From Paramecium sonneborni (Eukaryota; Ciliophora; Oligohymenophorea; Peniculida; Parameciidae), in NCBI GenBank assembly GCA_905182985.1, contig CAJJDN010000084.1, positions 36,455-77,023 of the forward strand: 40,569 bases of DNA. Reading direction: 5' to 3'. This document shows, one piece after another, positions 1 through 10,974 of the stretch; within the stretch, counting starts at the first letter, position 1; the number at the start of each line of letters is the position of its first letter. The notes under the pieces were generated by a model, which was not told the origin of the DNA, made no database searches, and saw only the letters and a list, made by a program, of their open reading frames with translations. Position numbers and translations under genes: made by a program.

Positions 1-320
1 CATCAAAAAATAGCCCAATTTTATTGTGTTAAAAAATAAATTAAATTATTTGTTTATTATAATAACTCATTTTCATCAAACAAAAAATTATCTTAAATTT
101 TTTAAACACAGCAGAAGCATGGTTGATTGAATAAACCGATAATTTTGCCTATTTTTATTATTGTGAAGTGGGTAATTATCCCATAATCATTTAATATTTA
201 CTGCATCATAGATTGAATGTGGCTAAGTAAAACAGCAAAAAAAATTATTTCATCTATTTCTGTATTAAAGTTTATTTTAATATAGTAAATATATAAAATG
301 ATATCATAATAATAATGAAT
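1..320. other. intergenic, 3' flank of the MORN gene
   Basis: AT-rich sequence with no coding pattern on either strand. There is no telomeric G/T repeat at the left edge, so the window starts inside a chromosome. It contains the 3' flank of the minus-strand MORN gene. Confidence 0.5.
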
Positions 321-1874
321 TCATTTTATTGAATCAAAAATCCATTCTCCCACATATAATTCTCCTTGAGCAGACCTATATTCCCCTTTACCATGTCTTT
401 TATTATGTACCCAACTGCCATCATAGTAGCAGTTATCAACATATTTCATTTGACCATTCCCATGTCTTTCATCATCTACCCAATCACCATAATATTCAGC
501 TCCATTTGCCCATATCATTTTTCCTTTTCCAATTCTATTATTATTTTACCAATCTCCATAGTATTCATCCCCATTAGCCCAAATGTATCTACCTTTTCCA
601 TGTTTTTCCCCATTTACATAATCTCCTTCATATGAATCCCCATTAGCGCATTTCATTTTCCCCTTTCCAGTCCTAGTATTATTCTTCCAATCTCCATAGT
701 ATTCATCTCCATTAGCCCAAGTGTATCTACCCTTTCCATGTTTTTCATTATTTAAATAATCTCCTTCATATGAATCTCCATCAGAACATATCAGTTTCCC
801 CTATCCAGTTCGCTTATCATTTTTCCATTGTCCCTAATATTCATCCCCATCAATCCATTTATAACTACCTTTACCATTTTTTTCATTTTTTATATAATCT
901 CCATCATATGAGTCTCCGTTAAAACACGTCACTTTTCCCTTTCCCGTTCTATTATCACATTTCCAATCTCCATCATATATATCACCATTTCTCCAAATGT
1001 ATCTACCTTTTCCATGTTTTTCACCATTTACATAATCTCCATCATATGAATCACCATTAACGCATGTCACCTTGCCCTTTCCAGTCCTACTATTATTCTT
1101 CCAATCTCCATAGTATTCATCTCCATTAGTCCAAATGTATCTACCTTTTCCATGTTTTTCATTATTTACATAATCTCCCTCATATGACTCCCGATCAATA
1201 CATGTTACTTTTCCCTTTCCAGTCCTATTATCATTTTACCAATCTCCATAGTATTCATCCCCATTAGCCCAAATGTATCTACCTTTTCCATGTTTTTATC
1301 CATTTACCCAATCTCCTTCATACGAATCTCCATAAGCATAAGTCATTTTCCCTCTTCCAGTTCTATTATTATTTTACCAGTCCCCATTATATTCATCCCC
1401 GTTGGACCAAATACATTTACCCTTACCATGTTTTTCATTATTTATATAATCTCCATCATATGAATTTCCATCAACACATTTTAGCTTTCCCTTTCCAATA
1501 CGATTATCATTTTACCAATCCCCATAGTATTCATCCCCATTAACCCACAAGTATCTACCTTTTCCATGTCTGATACCCTTTTCAAAGTCCCCTTCATAAA
1601 AATCACCATTAGCGTATTTTAAATTCCCTTATCCAGTTCTGAAATCATTTTTCCAATCTCCATTGTATTCATTTCCATTATGCCATTTGAATCTACCCTT
1701 TCCATGTTTTTGATTATTTACCCAATCTCCATTGTATTCATTTCCATTAGCCCATTTATAAGTACCCTATCCATTTCTAGCACCATTAACAAAATCTCCC
1801 TCGTAAGAATCTCCTCCCCAATAGGAGTGTTTACTTTTGCCTGTATAAAAAGGTATATATTATGAAAAGCTCAT
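321..1874 (-). CDS. MORN-repeat protein, 517 aa
   Basis: In code 6 this strand is open without interruption from ATG (1874-1872) to TGA (323-321). The protein is almost entirely MORN repeats of 23 aa, about 21-22 copies, following the pattern GD-Y-GDW/Y-N-x-x-x-GKG. The units alternate in type: a unit like NGDSYEGDYVNNEKHGKG is followed by one like NGDEYYGDWKNNRTGKG. The true repeat is therefore a 46-aa dimer. MORN repeats are known to bind phospholipid or act as rigid scaffolds in cytoskeletal and membrane proteins; no catalytic domain is fused here, so a scaffold role is inferred. No signal peptide or membrane segment is visible, and no intron is needed. The start at 1874 is the ATG nearest the repeats. 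The frame stays open upstream to another ATG at 1934, which would add 20 polar residues. The gene diverges from the SecA-type gene. Confidence 0.9.
335..1830 (-). repeat. 138-bp higher-order tandem repeat (double MORN unit)
   Basis: On the plus strand the string ccatgtttttc or a close variant recurs near 460, 598, 737, 874, 1012, 1153, 1290, 1428, 1565 and 1703, a spacing of about 138 bp. This equals two 23-codon MORN units. About ten copies are present. Copies resemble their counterpart one dimer away more than their immediate neighbour. Confidence 0.85.
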
Positions 1875-2193
1875 TTTCTTATTTTAATAGAAATAATCAT
1901 TTTAATCATCATTTGATTAGAAATGGTGGGACATCTTAATATAAGTAAAGGGAGCACTGCTAAAGATATTGCTGCCAATTATTATTTAATATTTTAATAG
2001 GGTTTTAAATTTATAATTTTTAAGCCAAGTATTAAGAAATCCAACTTTTTTTGATTATCTTTTGGATAAATTCAACAAATAATGATAGGTAATATTTTAG
2101 CAAGACTCTTCAGATAAAAAAATTTTCAATTAATTATTCATTTTTTAAATCAAAATTTTTGAGAATATTTTCAATAATTAAAAATTTTTAAGA
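1875..2193. promoter_or_regulatory. shared divergent upstream region of the MORN and SecA-type genes
   Basis: About 320 bp separate two divergent start codons, so this piece must hold both promoters. No specific promoter motif is claimed. On the plus strand, frame 1 (the frame of the SecA-type gene) is coding-like from about 1900 to 2082 and then meets a single TGA at 2083-2085. The SecA-type gene may therefore extend, or once have extended, into this interval. Confidence 0.4.
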
Positions 2194-5100
2194 ATGATCT
2201 CATAAATTGCGAATAAGAATTGGTCTGCTACAGATAAAGAAACCTTCAAAATAATTTTGAATACATATAATCTCAAATAAGATTAATTATCAATATTACA
2301 AAAACAAATAGAAGATTTTTAAAATCCAGAGACTATTATCAATTGTCTTCTTTAATCTGATTAATAATGGGATAATTTTTAATCAAAAATTAAAAAGGAG
2401 ATTCCAACATAAGTTAAGAAAAAACATAAACAATAAGAAATATAATCGGAAGATTAATTGATAAAATTGAAAAATGAATTATTCAAATAAATAAAAAGTA
2501 AGAAGGATGTTAATTATCTTATCTAATATATCTATTAAGAAAATTTAAATTAATATATTTTAGATAATGTTTTAATGAGTGAATTTGGCTCGATTGATGA
2601 ATTTAAAACTTTAGTTGAAGTATTTTAATAGAAAAGTTAAATAGAAACAAGAAAACAATATTAAAAGGAGCAAAAAGTCTAAAATGATTATGATGATGAT
2701 TTAAATTAAAGACATTAAGAGAATTAAGGATATTAATAGAATTAAGGATACATATAGAATCAAGGATTTATGTATAATCAGGAATATACATAGAATTAAG
2801 GAAATTAATAAAATAAAGGATATATATAGAATTAAGGAAATAAAAAGAACTAAGAAGATTTATCAGACTAAGATTATTTTTGGAATCAACAATATATTAT
2901 AAATCCAGCAAGCAGAAGGAATATTAATATAAGTTCAGAAAATTAATAAATTTAAGATCTTTTTACAGAATTTTAATCGTTAAATAATAGAGGTAATTAA
3001 CAAGTGTAGAATTTACTTTTAAAATTATATAATTCCTTTAAAAATCAATAAAAAGTGCCTATTGTATAAGATTTTAAAGTGTCTCCATAATTAGAGTATG
3101 AAGATTTACAATATTTATGTATAAAAGTAAAAGAGCTTTATCAATATTATCCAAGGCCAGCTTAGTTATTATCTGTAATAGAATTATATAATCATGATAT
3201 AAATAAGGGACGATTAGCTTAAATATATACAGGAGAGGGAAAAACTGTAATTATTGCTATGTTGGCAATATTATTGTGTAGAAAGAGAAGAAGGAATGTA
3301 GATATAGTAACGAGTTCTCCTGTATTAGCAATTAGAGATGCTTAAGATTTAGATTCATTTTATAAGTTGTTTTAAGTATCTGTATCTCATAATATAAATG
3401 GATCAGAGAATTAGAAAGAGAAAATGTTTCCTTGTTATAAGTGTCAAGTCATATATGGAGAACCACATAGTTTCTAAGCAGATATATTAAGACATGAATA
3501 TTAGGAATTAGGTACTATGGGTGATAGGTAAAGTGGATATATTATTGTTGATGAAGTTGATTCTATGTTAATTGATGGCAATAGTAATAAAACTTTATTA
3601 AGCTCTTCTACACCAGGAATGCTTGATTTTAAAAAAGTATTTCAATTAATATGGGATGAAATTTGTAAATAGGAGCAAAATCTTTTAACTAATCTTAAAA
3701 TTTTAATTCCAGCTTAAGGTTCTGGTTTGGATAAAGTTGTTGATTTAAGCGAATATGTTGAAAAAACACTGAAGATATAGTAAGATCAAATTCTTAAGCA
3801 TATTCTTCCTCAGAGTAACTTAAATTATATTTCATTTATGCTAAAGACATGGATTGAAAGTGCTATTTTAGCAAAGTTTAAACTGCAAGAAAATAAACAT
3901 TATAAAATTGATAATAATGCTGTTCGAATAATTGATTTTGAAAATACGGGAGTTGTACATAAAGATAATACATAATGGCAAAAAGGATTACATTAATTTA
4001 TTGAATTGAAGCATAATCTTACTTAAACTACATTAAGAATTTGTACTAATTATATTTCTAATATTACATTCTTCAAAAGATATAAAAATTAAATTTTAGG
4101 TCTTACTGGTACATTGGGATCATAAGTCACATAGAATTTATTAGCCAAAATGTACAACGTGGATTTCGTATTGATGCCTCCTTATAAGAAAAGATTATTG
4201 AAAGAAGAGCCAGGAATAGCAACGATGAATCATCAAGAATGGTTAAAGGAGATATTATAAACTGTTTAAAAATAGTTAAATAAAAAGAGGGCTGTTCTAA
4301 TAATAAATTAAACGATTAAGGATGTGTATGAAATTGAAGCATATTTAAAGAAATCAAATATTAGATCTATTACTTATTTTGATGATAGTTAGTATGTTAA
4401 TAGAGATATAGGATCTAATACAGTTATAATAGCAACAAATTTGGCTGGAAGAGGAACAGATTTAAATACAAGTGAAGAATTAGAAAGAAATGGAGGTCTT
4501 CATGTGATAATGTCATTTTTACCTCGAAATATTAGAATATAACTTTAAGGATTTGGGAGAACTGCAAGGTAAGGAAAATAAGGTACAGCTTAATTGATTG
4601 TAAATTTTGAATAAAATTTATAGAGTGGATTATTAAATGGAATTCATTCAATTAAGGATGCAATAAATTATTATTAACAATCTACAAAAAAGAAATAAAA
4701 CTTTAATAATTTAGATGTTTTAATATATTTTAGAGATTCAAATGAATAATAATATTCAAATGAAATAGAAAATGAGATGGATAGATTATTGAAAGAAGAC
4801 ATATGTTTTTAAAGGTTTTGTTAAATAGCAAAGAGTAAGATAAATATGAAAGAAAATAGAGCAGCATTTAAAATTTTAGAAGAGAAATGGGGTATATATT
4901 ATGAACAACATCAACAATAAGGACTGAATATAAATGATATGGAGTAATGGTTAAATTCAGATGAAGGAGAAAATCATAAGCATTATATATATTAAGGATT
5001 ATAATAATAAGATATAAACTTGTTATAGAAAGCAGTTCAAATTTAAGAACAAGATCCTTTTGGTTTATATTACCATTCAATGATTAAATTGTAAAATATG

Positions 5101-7415
5101 TTAAATCAGGACAATTAAAAATAAAAGGAAGATTGGTATGCTGTTATAGATTAATTGTCATAATCAAAAATATAGCTTTAAAAAAAAATTGATAATGAAA
5201 AAGGATTAGCAACAGCAATTTAATTAAATTAAATGTAGATAAAATAATTTGAAAAATTACCTTATCCTGTTTCTTAACATTCAGAAAATTAAATTATTTA
5301 ATAAAGCACAGAATTGCCCAAATAAGATTACATAACTAAAGCTTAAGAAAGTGAGTATAAATCAATGGTAAATAACAATAAAAACTAAAAGCCTAAAATT
5401 GATTCTGTATAAATATAAATTAAGGTTTATGAGAAAGTGATAAGTAGTATTGATTAGATAGTGAGTGCATTATCATAATCTGAAAAGATTCAAGGATTAT
5501 AAGTAACTTGGGATTCATTAATAGAAAAAACAGATAATAATAATACAAATGAAAATGAATATGAAAATGAATATGAAAATGAAGATGAAAATGAAAAGAT
5601 AAAAAAAAATGAAGAAAAAAAAATAGAAAAAGAAACTAATAAAATAATTGAAGATATAATTTAAGATGGACCTTTACCAGTAATAGCTCGAATAACAAAA
5701 GATTAATAAAAAAATAAATTTTAATATGTAGCAATGTTTGCAATAGGATTAGGTTAATTTGTTGTTGGATGTGCAATATGTTATTTTACATGTGGATTTT
5801 CAACGCCAATTGGTATTAATTTTATATCTGAAGGAATAAAAGATATGCTTTATTCATTTTAAGCAGCTTGGAAATAAATAGATATAGATTGGGGAGCTTG
5901 GGGATAAGATAAAGTTATTAGTATAGCAACTTCATTAACTTTAGCAGGATTAGTTGGTATTTAAGAAGCTTTTACACTTGGTAAAATTGCATGGAAATCT
6001 TTAGCAGAAATTGGAATTAAGGATTATTTACAATTAATTCCACCTATTACAGCTCAAAATCTCTTAAAAATAGGATTTTGGTTAACAGACTTAGAAAGAA
6101 TTGCCATTTAAGGTAAATATGATACATTAAGAGATGTATCCATAGCTGCAAAAAATGCTATTAGTAATAATAATATATATTTTATGGCACAATAAATTAT
6201 GGAAAAATAAAAAAAAGCAGGTTCAATATCTTCAGAAACTGCTTAAGATCTTTTAGGTTTTGTTAATTTGGTTTTGTAATCATCTGAAGGAAATACAGAA
6301 TAATTTAAAAAAAGTTTTTATTAATCTGCTTTAAATTATATTCGTTTATAAATGGCAAAAGGCAGATTAGAATAAGATTAAATTTAATTGAAATAAGATA
6401 TTGTTTTTTCATGTTCTTAAGAAGGTCAAAAAAAATTTAATAATGTTTAAACAGAAATTGCACAATATGATCAATATTAAAAGACACTTATTAACGAGTT
6501 AAATTATTTATCTAAAATTATTATAGATTTTTATTCTAAAGATTATGAAATCCTTAAAATGCAATATTTTATTGATCTTTGTTATGAAAATTCTACTGAT
6601 AAATCTAAAATATCTAAAGTCATTACAGAAGATATAGTTAAAGATCTCATTAGTTAAGGTTTCAGTATGAAAAATAAAAATATTTAAAAAGAATCTCTTA
6701 ATCTCTAAATTAACAATCCATAAAATATTAATAAATTTTATTAAAAATTTATTAGACCTAAAATTCAAAAGCTTTGCTCTTAATTATATTCTAAATTAAA
6801 ATATATTGAACCATTAGAATATCTTTTACAAAAGGAGTTTAAAAATTTATTTGATAGCAAGATATAGTAATTACAATAATTTCAGGCTGATGTAATTAAT
6901 CAACAAGAAAAAATTGAGTAGTAAGAAGAATTCATTAAAGCCAAAGGTTAAAATGCAACTCAAGCTGAAATTAATAATTTAAATTAAGTATAAGTATTAT
7001 GTTATTTTAGAAAATTGAAAATTTCAATCTTTTAGCTTAAAGATTAAAATAATAAAATAATTTCTTAAAAGATATACAAAATTTACAAATTCAATAACTT
7101 TTGGAAAACATAATTCGCCATATGAAAAATAGAAAACACATCAATGATGATGGCATAACATATTCTTAATCTATTTTCTAAGAAATTAATTTATACTTAA
7201 TTAAATAAAATTTTAGCTAAGAATTGAAATTAATAATCGAAGAAGCTATGAAAGAAAGTCTATAAAAATTATCTTAATTCATATCGAATTAAAACAAATT
7301 TTTATCATCAAAGATATAAAAAGCAATCGAAATAGAAATTGTTGAGGTAGTGAAATTCATCTTTGAAAAAAAAATGTCACAAGTTGATCATAATATTATG
7401 GATAAAATAGATTGA
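2194..7415 (+). CDS. SecA-type ATPase with large C-terminal extension, 1732 aa
   Basis: One intron (6988-7010) gives an open frame of 1733 codons ending in TGA. SecA/DEAD-like helicase motifs are clear: Walker A GEGKT at residues 347-351, Walker B VDEVDSMLID with DEVD at 453-456 as in bacterial SecA, a LTGTLGS motif, AGRGTD at 751-756, a GGLHVI motif, and QLQGFGRTARQG near 782-793. SecA is the bacterial preprotein translocase motor. In this eukaryotic nuclear protein the ATPase core is inferred to be active because the key residues are kept, but its substrate is unknown. The N-terminal third holds an Asn-Gln-Gly-Tyr repeat. After the helicase core come a Glu/Asn-rich stretch (about 1110-1150), a hydrophobic segment (about 1175-1215, YVAMFAIGLGQFVVG) that may enter a membrane, and long coiled coils to the end. 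No organelle presequence was recognised. ATG 2194 is the first ATG after an in-frame TGA at 2083; the N-terminus is uncertain. Confidence 0.9.
2719..2860 (+). repeat. 18-bp repeat encoding Asn-Gln-Gly-Tyr hexapeptides
   Basis: About eight degenerate copies of a six-residue unit of the type QNQGYI lie in the N-terminal part of the SecA-type protein. Glutamine is written mostly as TAA and TAG. The segment is low-complexity and prion-like in composition. Confidence 0.75.
5545..5640 (+). repeat. Asn/Glu/Tyr then Lys/Glu low-complexity segment
   Basis: A short repeated NENEYENEYENEDENE run, followed by a Lys/Glu-rich run, links the SecA-like core to the hydrophobic region of the same protein. It is probably a disordered linker. 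Confidence 0.7.
6988..7010 (+). other. 23-nt intron in the SecA-type gene
   Basis: It begins GTATAAG and ends TTTTAG, phase 0. Without splicing the frame ends early at a TGA near 7119. With splicing the coiled coil continues for about 135 more codons to TGA at 7413-7415, in a sequence rich in Lys, Glu, Gln and Asn like the part before it. Confidence 0.8.
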
Positions 7416-8003
7416 TTTAACAATCATACAAATAAACATTATTTTAATTATTATTAATCTTGTATGTGATGTGATGAGATTTATATAATTCATTACTAAG
7501 TCTAAACTTTATTAATCTTAATTATCCATAATAAAAATGATAATAAATTATTAATTTTATATTTAATTTTAAATAATATCCAAAAAGCATATTTGCAATT
7601 GAGATAATAATAAATATTAAGATTTTTAAAACATTATTAAGAGTTATTCTAAGTTATAACTGATATAAAGCAATTTTAATGATTTTTAATTTTTACTATT
7701 TTTACAAAAATTTCCTGTGACTAAAAAAAATATAATTAAAATATTTTGAATGGATCTTTGATAATGAGTTAATTTAATTTCTTCTTAAAAACTAATGATA
7801 ATAAATAATAAAGAGAAACTTAGAAAATAGTAAAATTTATATATTCTATTAGTTTAGATAATATTTTTATCATTTATTATTATTTATTTTTAGAAATATA
7901 AATATTTCAAGATAGTTTTATACAACATGATTATAAAAATTTTGATTTCATGATAGTTCTTGAAAGAATTATAGAATAGAATTATAATTAATTTTAATAA
8001 TTT
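7416..8003. other. intergenic, 3' of the SecA-type gene and 5' of gene 3
   Basis: AT-rich spacer between two co-directional genes. No coding pattern, RNA gene or strong hairpin was recognised. Confidence 0.5.
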
Positions 8004-10376
8004 ATGATTTAAAATAATTCATTCTGCCCAGTTCATATGAATAAGCAAATAACTCATATATGCATAGCAAATCATAAATGTTAGAGAAAGGTATGTGGAG
8101 TGTGTAAGCACGAGAAATATGCAAATAAAAATGAAATTATTTTATTAGAGGATTTTTGTGAAAGATTAAAAACAAAAGCTAATAGTTTGATTTAAAATGA
8201 TTAAGATTCTGCTTTTATATCTTTAAGGATGAGTTATAAATTAATGCTTGGATAAATAGAAAAATAAATTAAGGCTATTTTAGAAGAATTCAATTAGTAG
8301 ATTATATTAATGTTTGATGAAATAAAAAAAATAAATGATTATTTATTAGAAATAAGTTAAATTGATGATAATAGAGTTCATGAATGTTCATAAACTGATT
8401 TAATAAATTTTATTGAAATTATTTCAGGATAATATTTGGATTTATAGAATTAAAAAATTGAATCTAAAATAAATTTATTAAAATCAACTAAATAAAATGC
8501 TGATAATGAATTTTCTAATTTTTATCATAAATTAGTAAATATTTTATCAGAATTAAAGTAAATTTAATAATTCTATAAGTAAGAGGTTGTAAAAAATCAA
8601 AATTTGAAATAATTTAAGAAGATATATGGTAAATAGGTGTTTTTGAAGAGAAAGGTATTTAGAGATTTTATGATAATTTATAAAAAACAAAATTTATTGT
8701 AGAATATACATCTATGGGATAAATTAAATACATAAAAGATGGAATTTGTTTAAAAATGTAAATAATTACTTAAATAAAATAGTGAAAATGTAACTGATTC
8801 AAAGAGGAAAAAGGATATTATAAGAAATTTAGAATAAATTTAGCATTTGAAATTTGAAGGATAATATAGAAATGGTTTAAGATTTGGGAAATGGAATTAT
8901 ATTTGGAAAGGGTTAAATTTAACTATGGGTGGATATTATGATAATTAAGGTTAAAAAAAAGGAATGTGGATGGAATTATTTGAAAACTATTGGGAGTATT
9001 TATATAATTTAATTAATTAGGAAATCTTAAATAACATTTTAAGGAATATATAAGAATGGATAAAGATTTGATAAATGGGATTATAAATATCTGAATGAAA
9101 CTGTGTATATTATATCGATATATATTTAAGTGGTGGAGGTGTATATGATGAATTTGGAATAAAAAATGGATGTTGGATAGAATTATATGAAAAATTCAAC
9201 AGGTTTTTATTAAAATTAAATTTAAGTGATTGTTAAGTTAAATTTGAAGGAAAATATTATAATGGGTAGAAAGTATAAAAATGGGATATAATTTTAAATG
9301 GCAATATTATGTGATAATTTATTGAAATAATTTATATAGTGGAGGCGGTAAATATGATGAGAATGAAACTAAATAAGGAGCATGGATTGATTTATTTGAT
9401 AATTTTTCAAAGTAAAAATATTTGTATTTATTTTTAAGTCGTTCTGAAGTTACTGAAATAGGAGAATATTAAAATGGATATAGATTTGGAAAATGGCAAA
9501 TAGTTTATTCAAGTTAATAAATGTTTAAATATTATTATTTTTTAAAGTGGTGGAGGAAGTTATGATAAAAATTAAATAAAAATAGGTTAATGGAAAGAAT
9601 TACATGAAAATTTTTAAACGTAGTTTTATTTATTAATGAAAGATGGTGTTAAGTAATTTATGTAGGAGAATATCATGAAGGAATAAAAAAGGGAAGATGG
9701 AATACTATCTATTAAGGTTATTTTGATAAAGAATTCAAAATTATGTAAATAATTTTATTAATTGAATTATAGTGGAGGTGGTGAATATGATATTAATGGA
9801 TAAAAACATAAAAAATGGATTGAGCCATATGATTTTTTCAATAAGTATAGAAAATATAAATATGGCTGTCGTTGTTAGGTAACTTATAATGGTATATTTA
9901 AACATGGAAAGAAATAAGGATAATGGGATATCATTTTTGAAAATAAAAAAATGTTAAAATTAAATTTAATAAAATAGTGGTGGAGGTTATTATGATGAAA
10001 ATGGATTTAAACAAGGTTTATGGGCAGAATTATATGAAAATTTTTGGGAGTACTCATTTTTAATTATAAATTATTTAGTGAATGCTAAGTTATCTTTGTA
10101 GGTTCATATAAAGATGGAATCAAATTTGAATAATGGAATACAAAATTTAGAAAAAATAATACAGAGCAATTTAGAATTATGTATATTTACTATTCATATA
10201 TAGAGGAGGTGGAAAATATGATGAAAATGGAATGAAAAATAGAGAATGGATAGAATTATAGAATAATTTTGACTTGTAACATAAATTAATACTATAAAAG
10301 GAATAATTAAAAAGTATTTAAATGCAAATATATTAATGGAAAATTAGATAATTTAGTACCTCAATAGAATAATTGA
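8004..10376 (+). CDS. zinc-finger/coiled-coil protein with intron-phased W/G repeats, 687 aa
   Basis: Twelve introns (8996-9020, 9105-9130, 9203-9226, 9311-9339, 9412-9438, 9523-9547, 9620-9642, 9745-9772, 9953-9977, 10050-10078, 10181-10203, 10276-10300) total 309 nt and leave exactly 688 codons ending in TGA. Residues 8-36 hold a B-box-like zinc site: C8, H11, C20, C26, C31, C34 and possibly H36. ATG 8004 was chosen over ATG 8037 because the first Cys and His of this site lie between them. A helical, probably coiled-coil region follows to about residue 280. The C-terminal half is about six repeats of two parts: a GGGxYDENGxKxGxWxELxxxF half and a CQVxFxGxYxNGxRxGKW half, related to MORN motifs. 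The architecture looks like a ciliate scaffold or ubiquitin-ligase-like adaptor; no catalytic residues were seen and the function is unknown. A candidate intron at 8758-8782 was rejected because splicing it leads to TGA. Confidence 0.85.
8996..10300 (+). repeat. intron-bearing tandem repeat array (12 mini-introns, all phase 2)
   Basis: Introns fall at two repeated sites. Site A follows the ELxxxF half and site B precedes GGGxYD. Exons running from B to A are 72 nt in every case where both introns exist (9131-9202, 9340-9411, 9548-9619, 9978-10049, 10204-10275). Exons running from A to B are 84 nt three times and 102 nt twice. All introns interrupt codons after the second base. Lengths are 23-29 nt. 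The fifth A site has no functional intron, so its two exons are fused (9773-9952, 180 nt). Confidence 0.85.
9845..9868 (+). other. probable exonised intron (24 nt) in gene 3
   Basis: Exactly 72 nt after the preceding exon starts, at the expected fifth A site, the sequence begins with a GTATAG donor but ends GGCTG instead of AG. It is 24 nt with no in-frame TGA. If it is kept as coding, the 84 nt that follow (9869-9952) align residue for residue with other units (RCQVTYNG against DCQVKFEG). One missing A would turn GGCTG into GGCTAG, an ordinary acceptor of a 25-nt intron. Confidence 0.65.
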
Positions 10377-10974
10377 TAAAATTTATTTGTCTTTCTTATT
10401 TTAATATCAATATTACTAATTTATTTCTGATAGATTTTTAACATTTAAGATTGTATTAAAAATAACATAGTTTTGAAAAAACTTAAGAATTGTTTATAAT
10501 TATCTATAAGATTTCTTCACTTTACCTTTTATTTATTTTAAAAACCTCCTCAGATTACTGTTTTTTTTTCTTTAATATACAAAAAATCAAAATTAAAAAA
10601 AAATATTTTTGAATGACTAGATCACTCAATAAAATGTTGAGAATACTAACTTAATTCAAATTCATTTAAATTGTAATTAATTTGTTATTCAAATTCTATT
10701 ATTAAGAAATTATTAATATTATATTGATTTGTATATACAATATTAATTTACAATTGATCAAAATTTCTTTATTATGCATTTATTTGAAGACATGAATATA
10801 ATTTATATTAAAAAAATAATCTCATCTAAAAAGTTTAATTTCACATCAATTTAGTTTAATATATATTTTATCCTCAATCAATTACAAATGCTCTATAAGA
10901 TTAATGGATGAATTTAATTTAGCCACAACATATAGAAAAAAATTAATAATAAATTATTAAACTCGAATAAAAAG
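10377..10974. other. intergenic between genes 3 and 4
   Basis: AT-rich spacer of about 600 bp between co-directional genes. No coding or RNA feature was recognised on either strand. Confidence 0.5.

Noticed and set aside
329..635. Plus-strand ORFs rich in Phe, Ile and Pro over the MORN gene
   Set aside because: They are antisense shadows of the MORN repeats. The minus-strand frame is continuous and matches a known repeat.
4868..6768. Minus-strand hydrophobic ORFs at 4868-5080 and 6508-6768
   Set aside because: They lie opposite the SecA-type gene, which is continuous on the plus strand with family motifs. Their composition is what A-rich coding DNA gives in antisense.
8758..8782. A 25-nt GTAAAT...AATAG segment resembling an intron in gene 3
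   Set aside because: Removing it shifts the frame and leads to TGA before the repeat region, while the unspliced frame stays open into the repeats.
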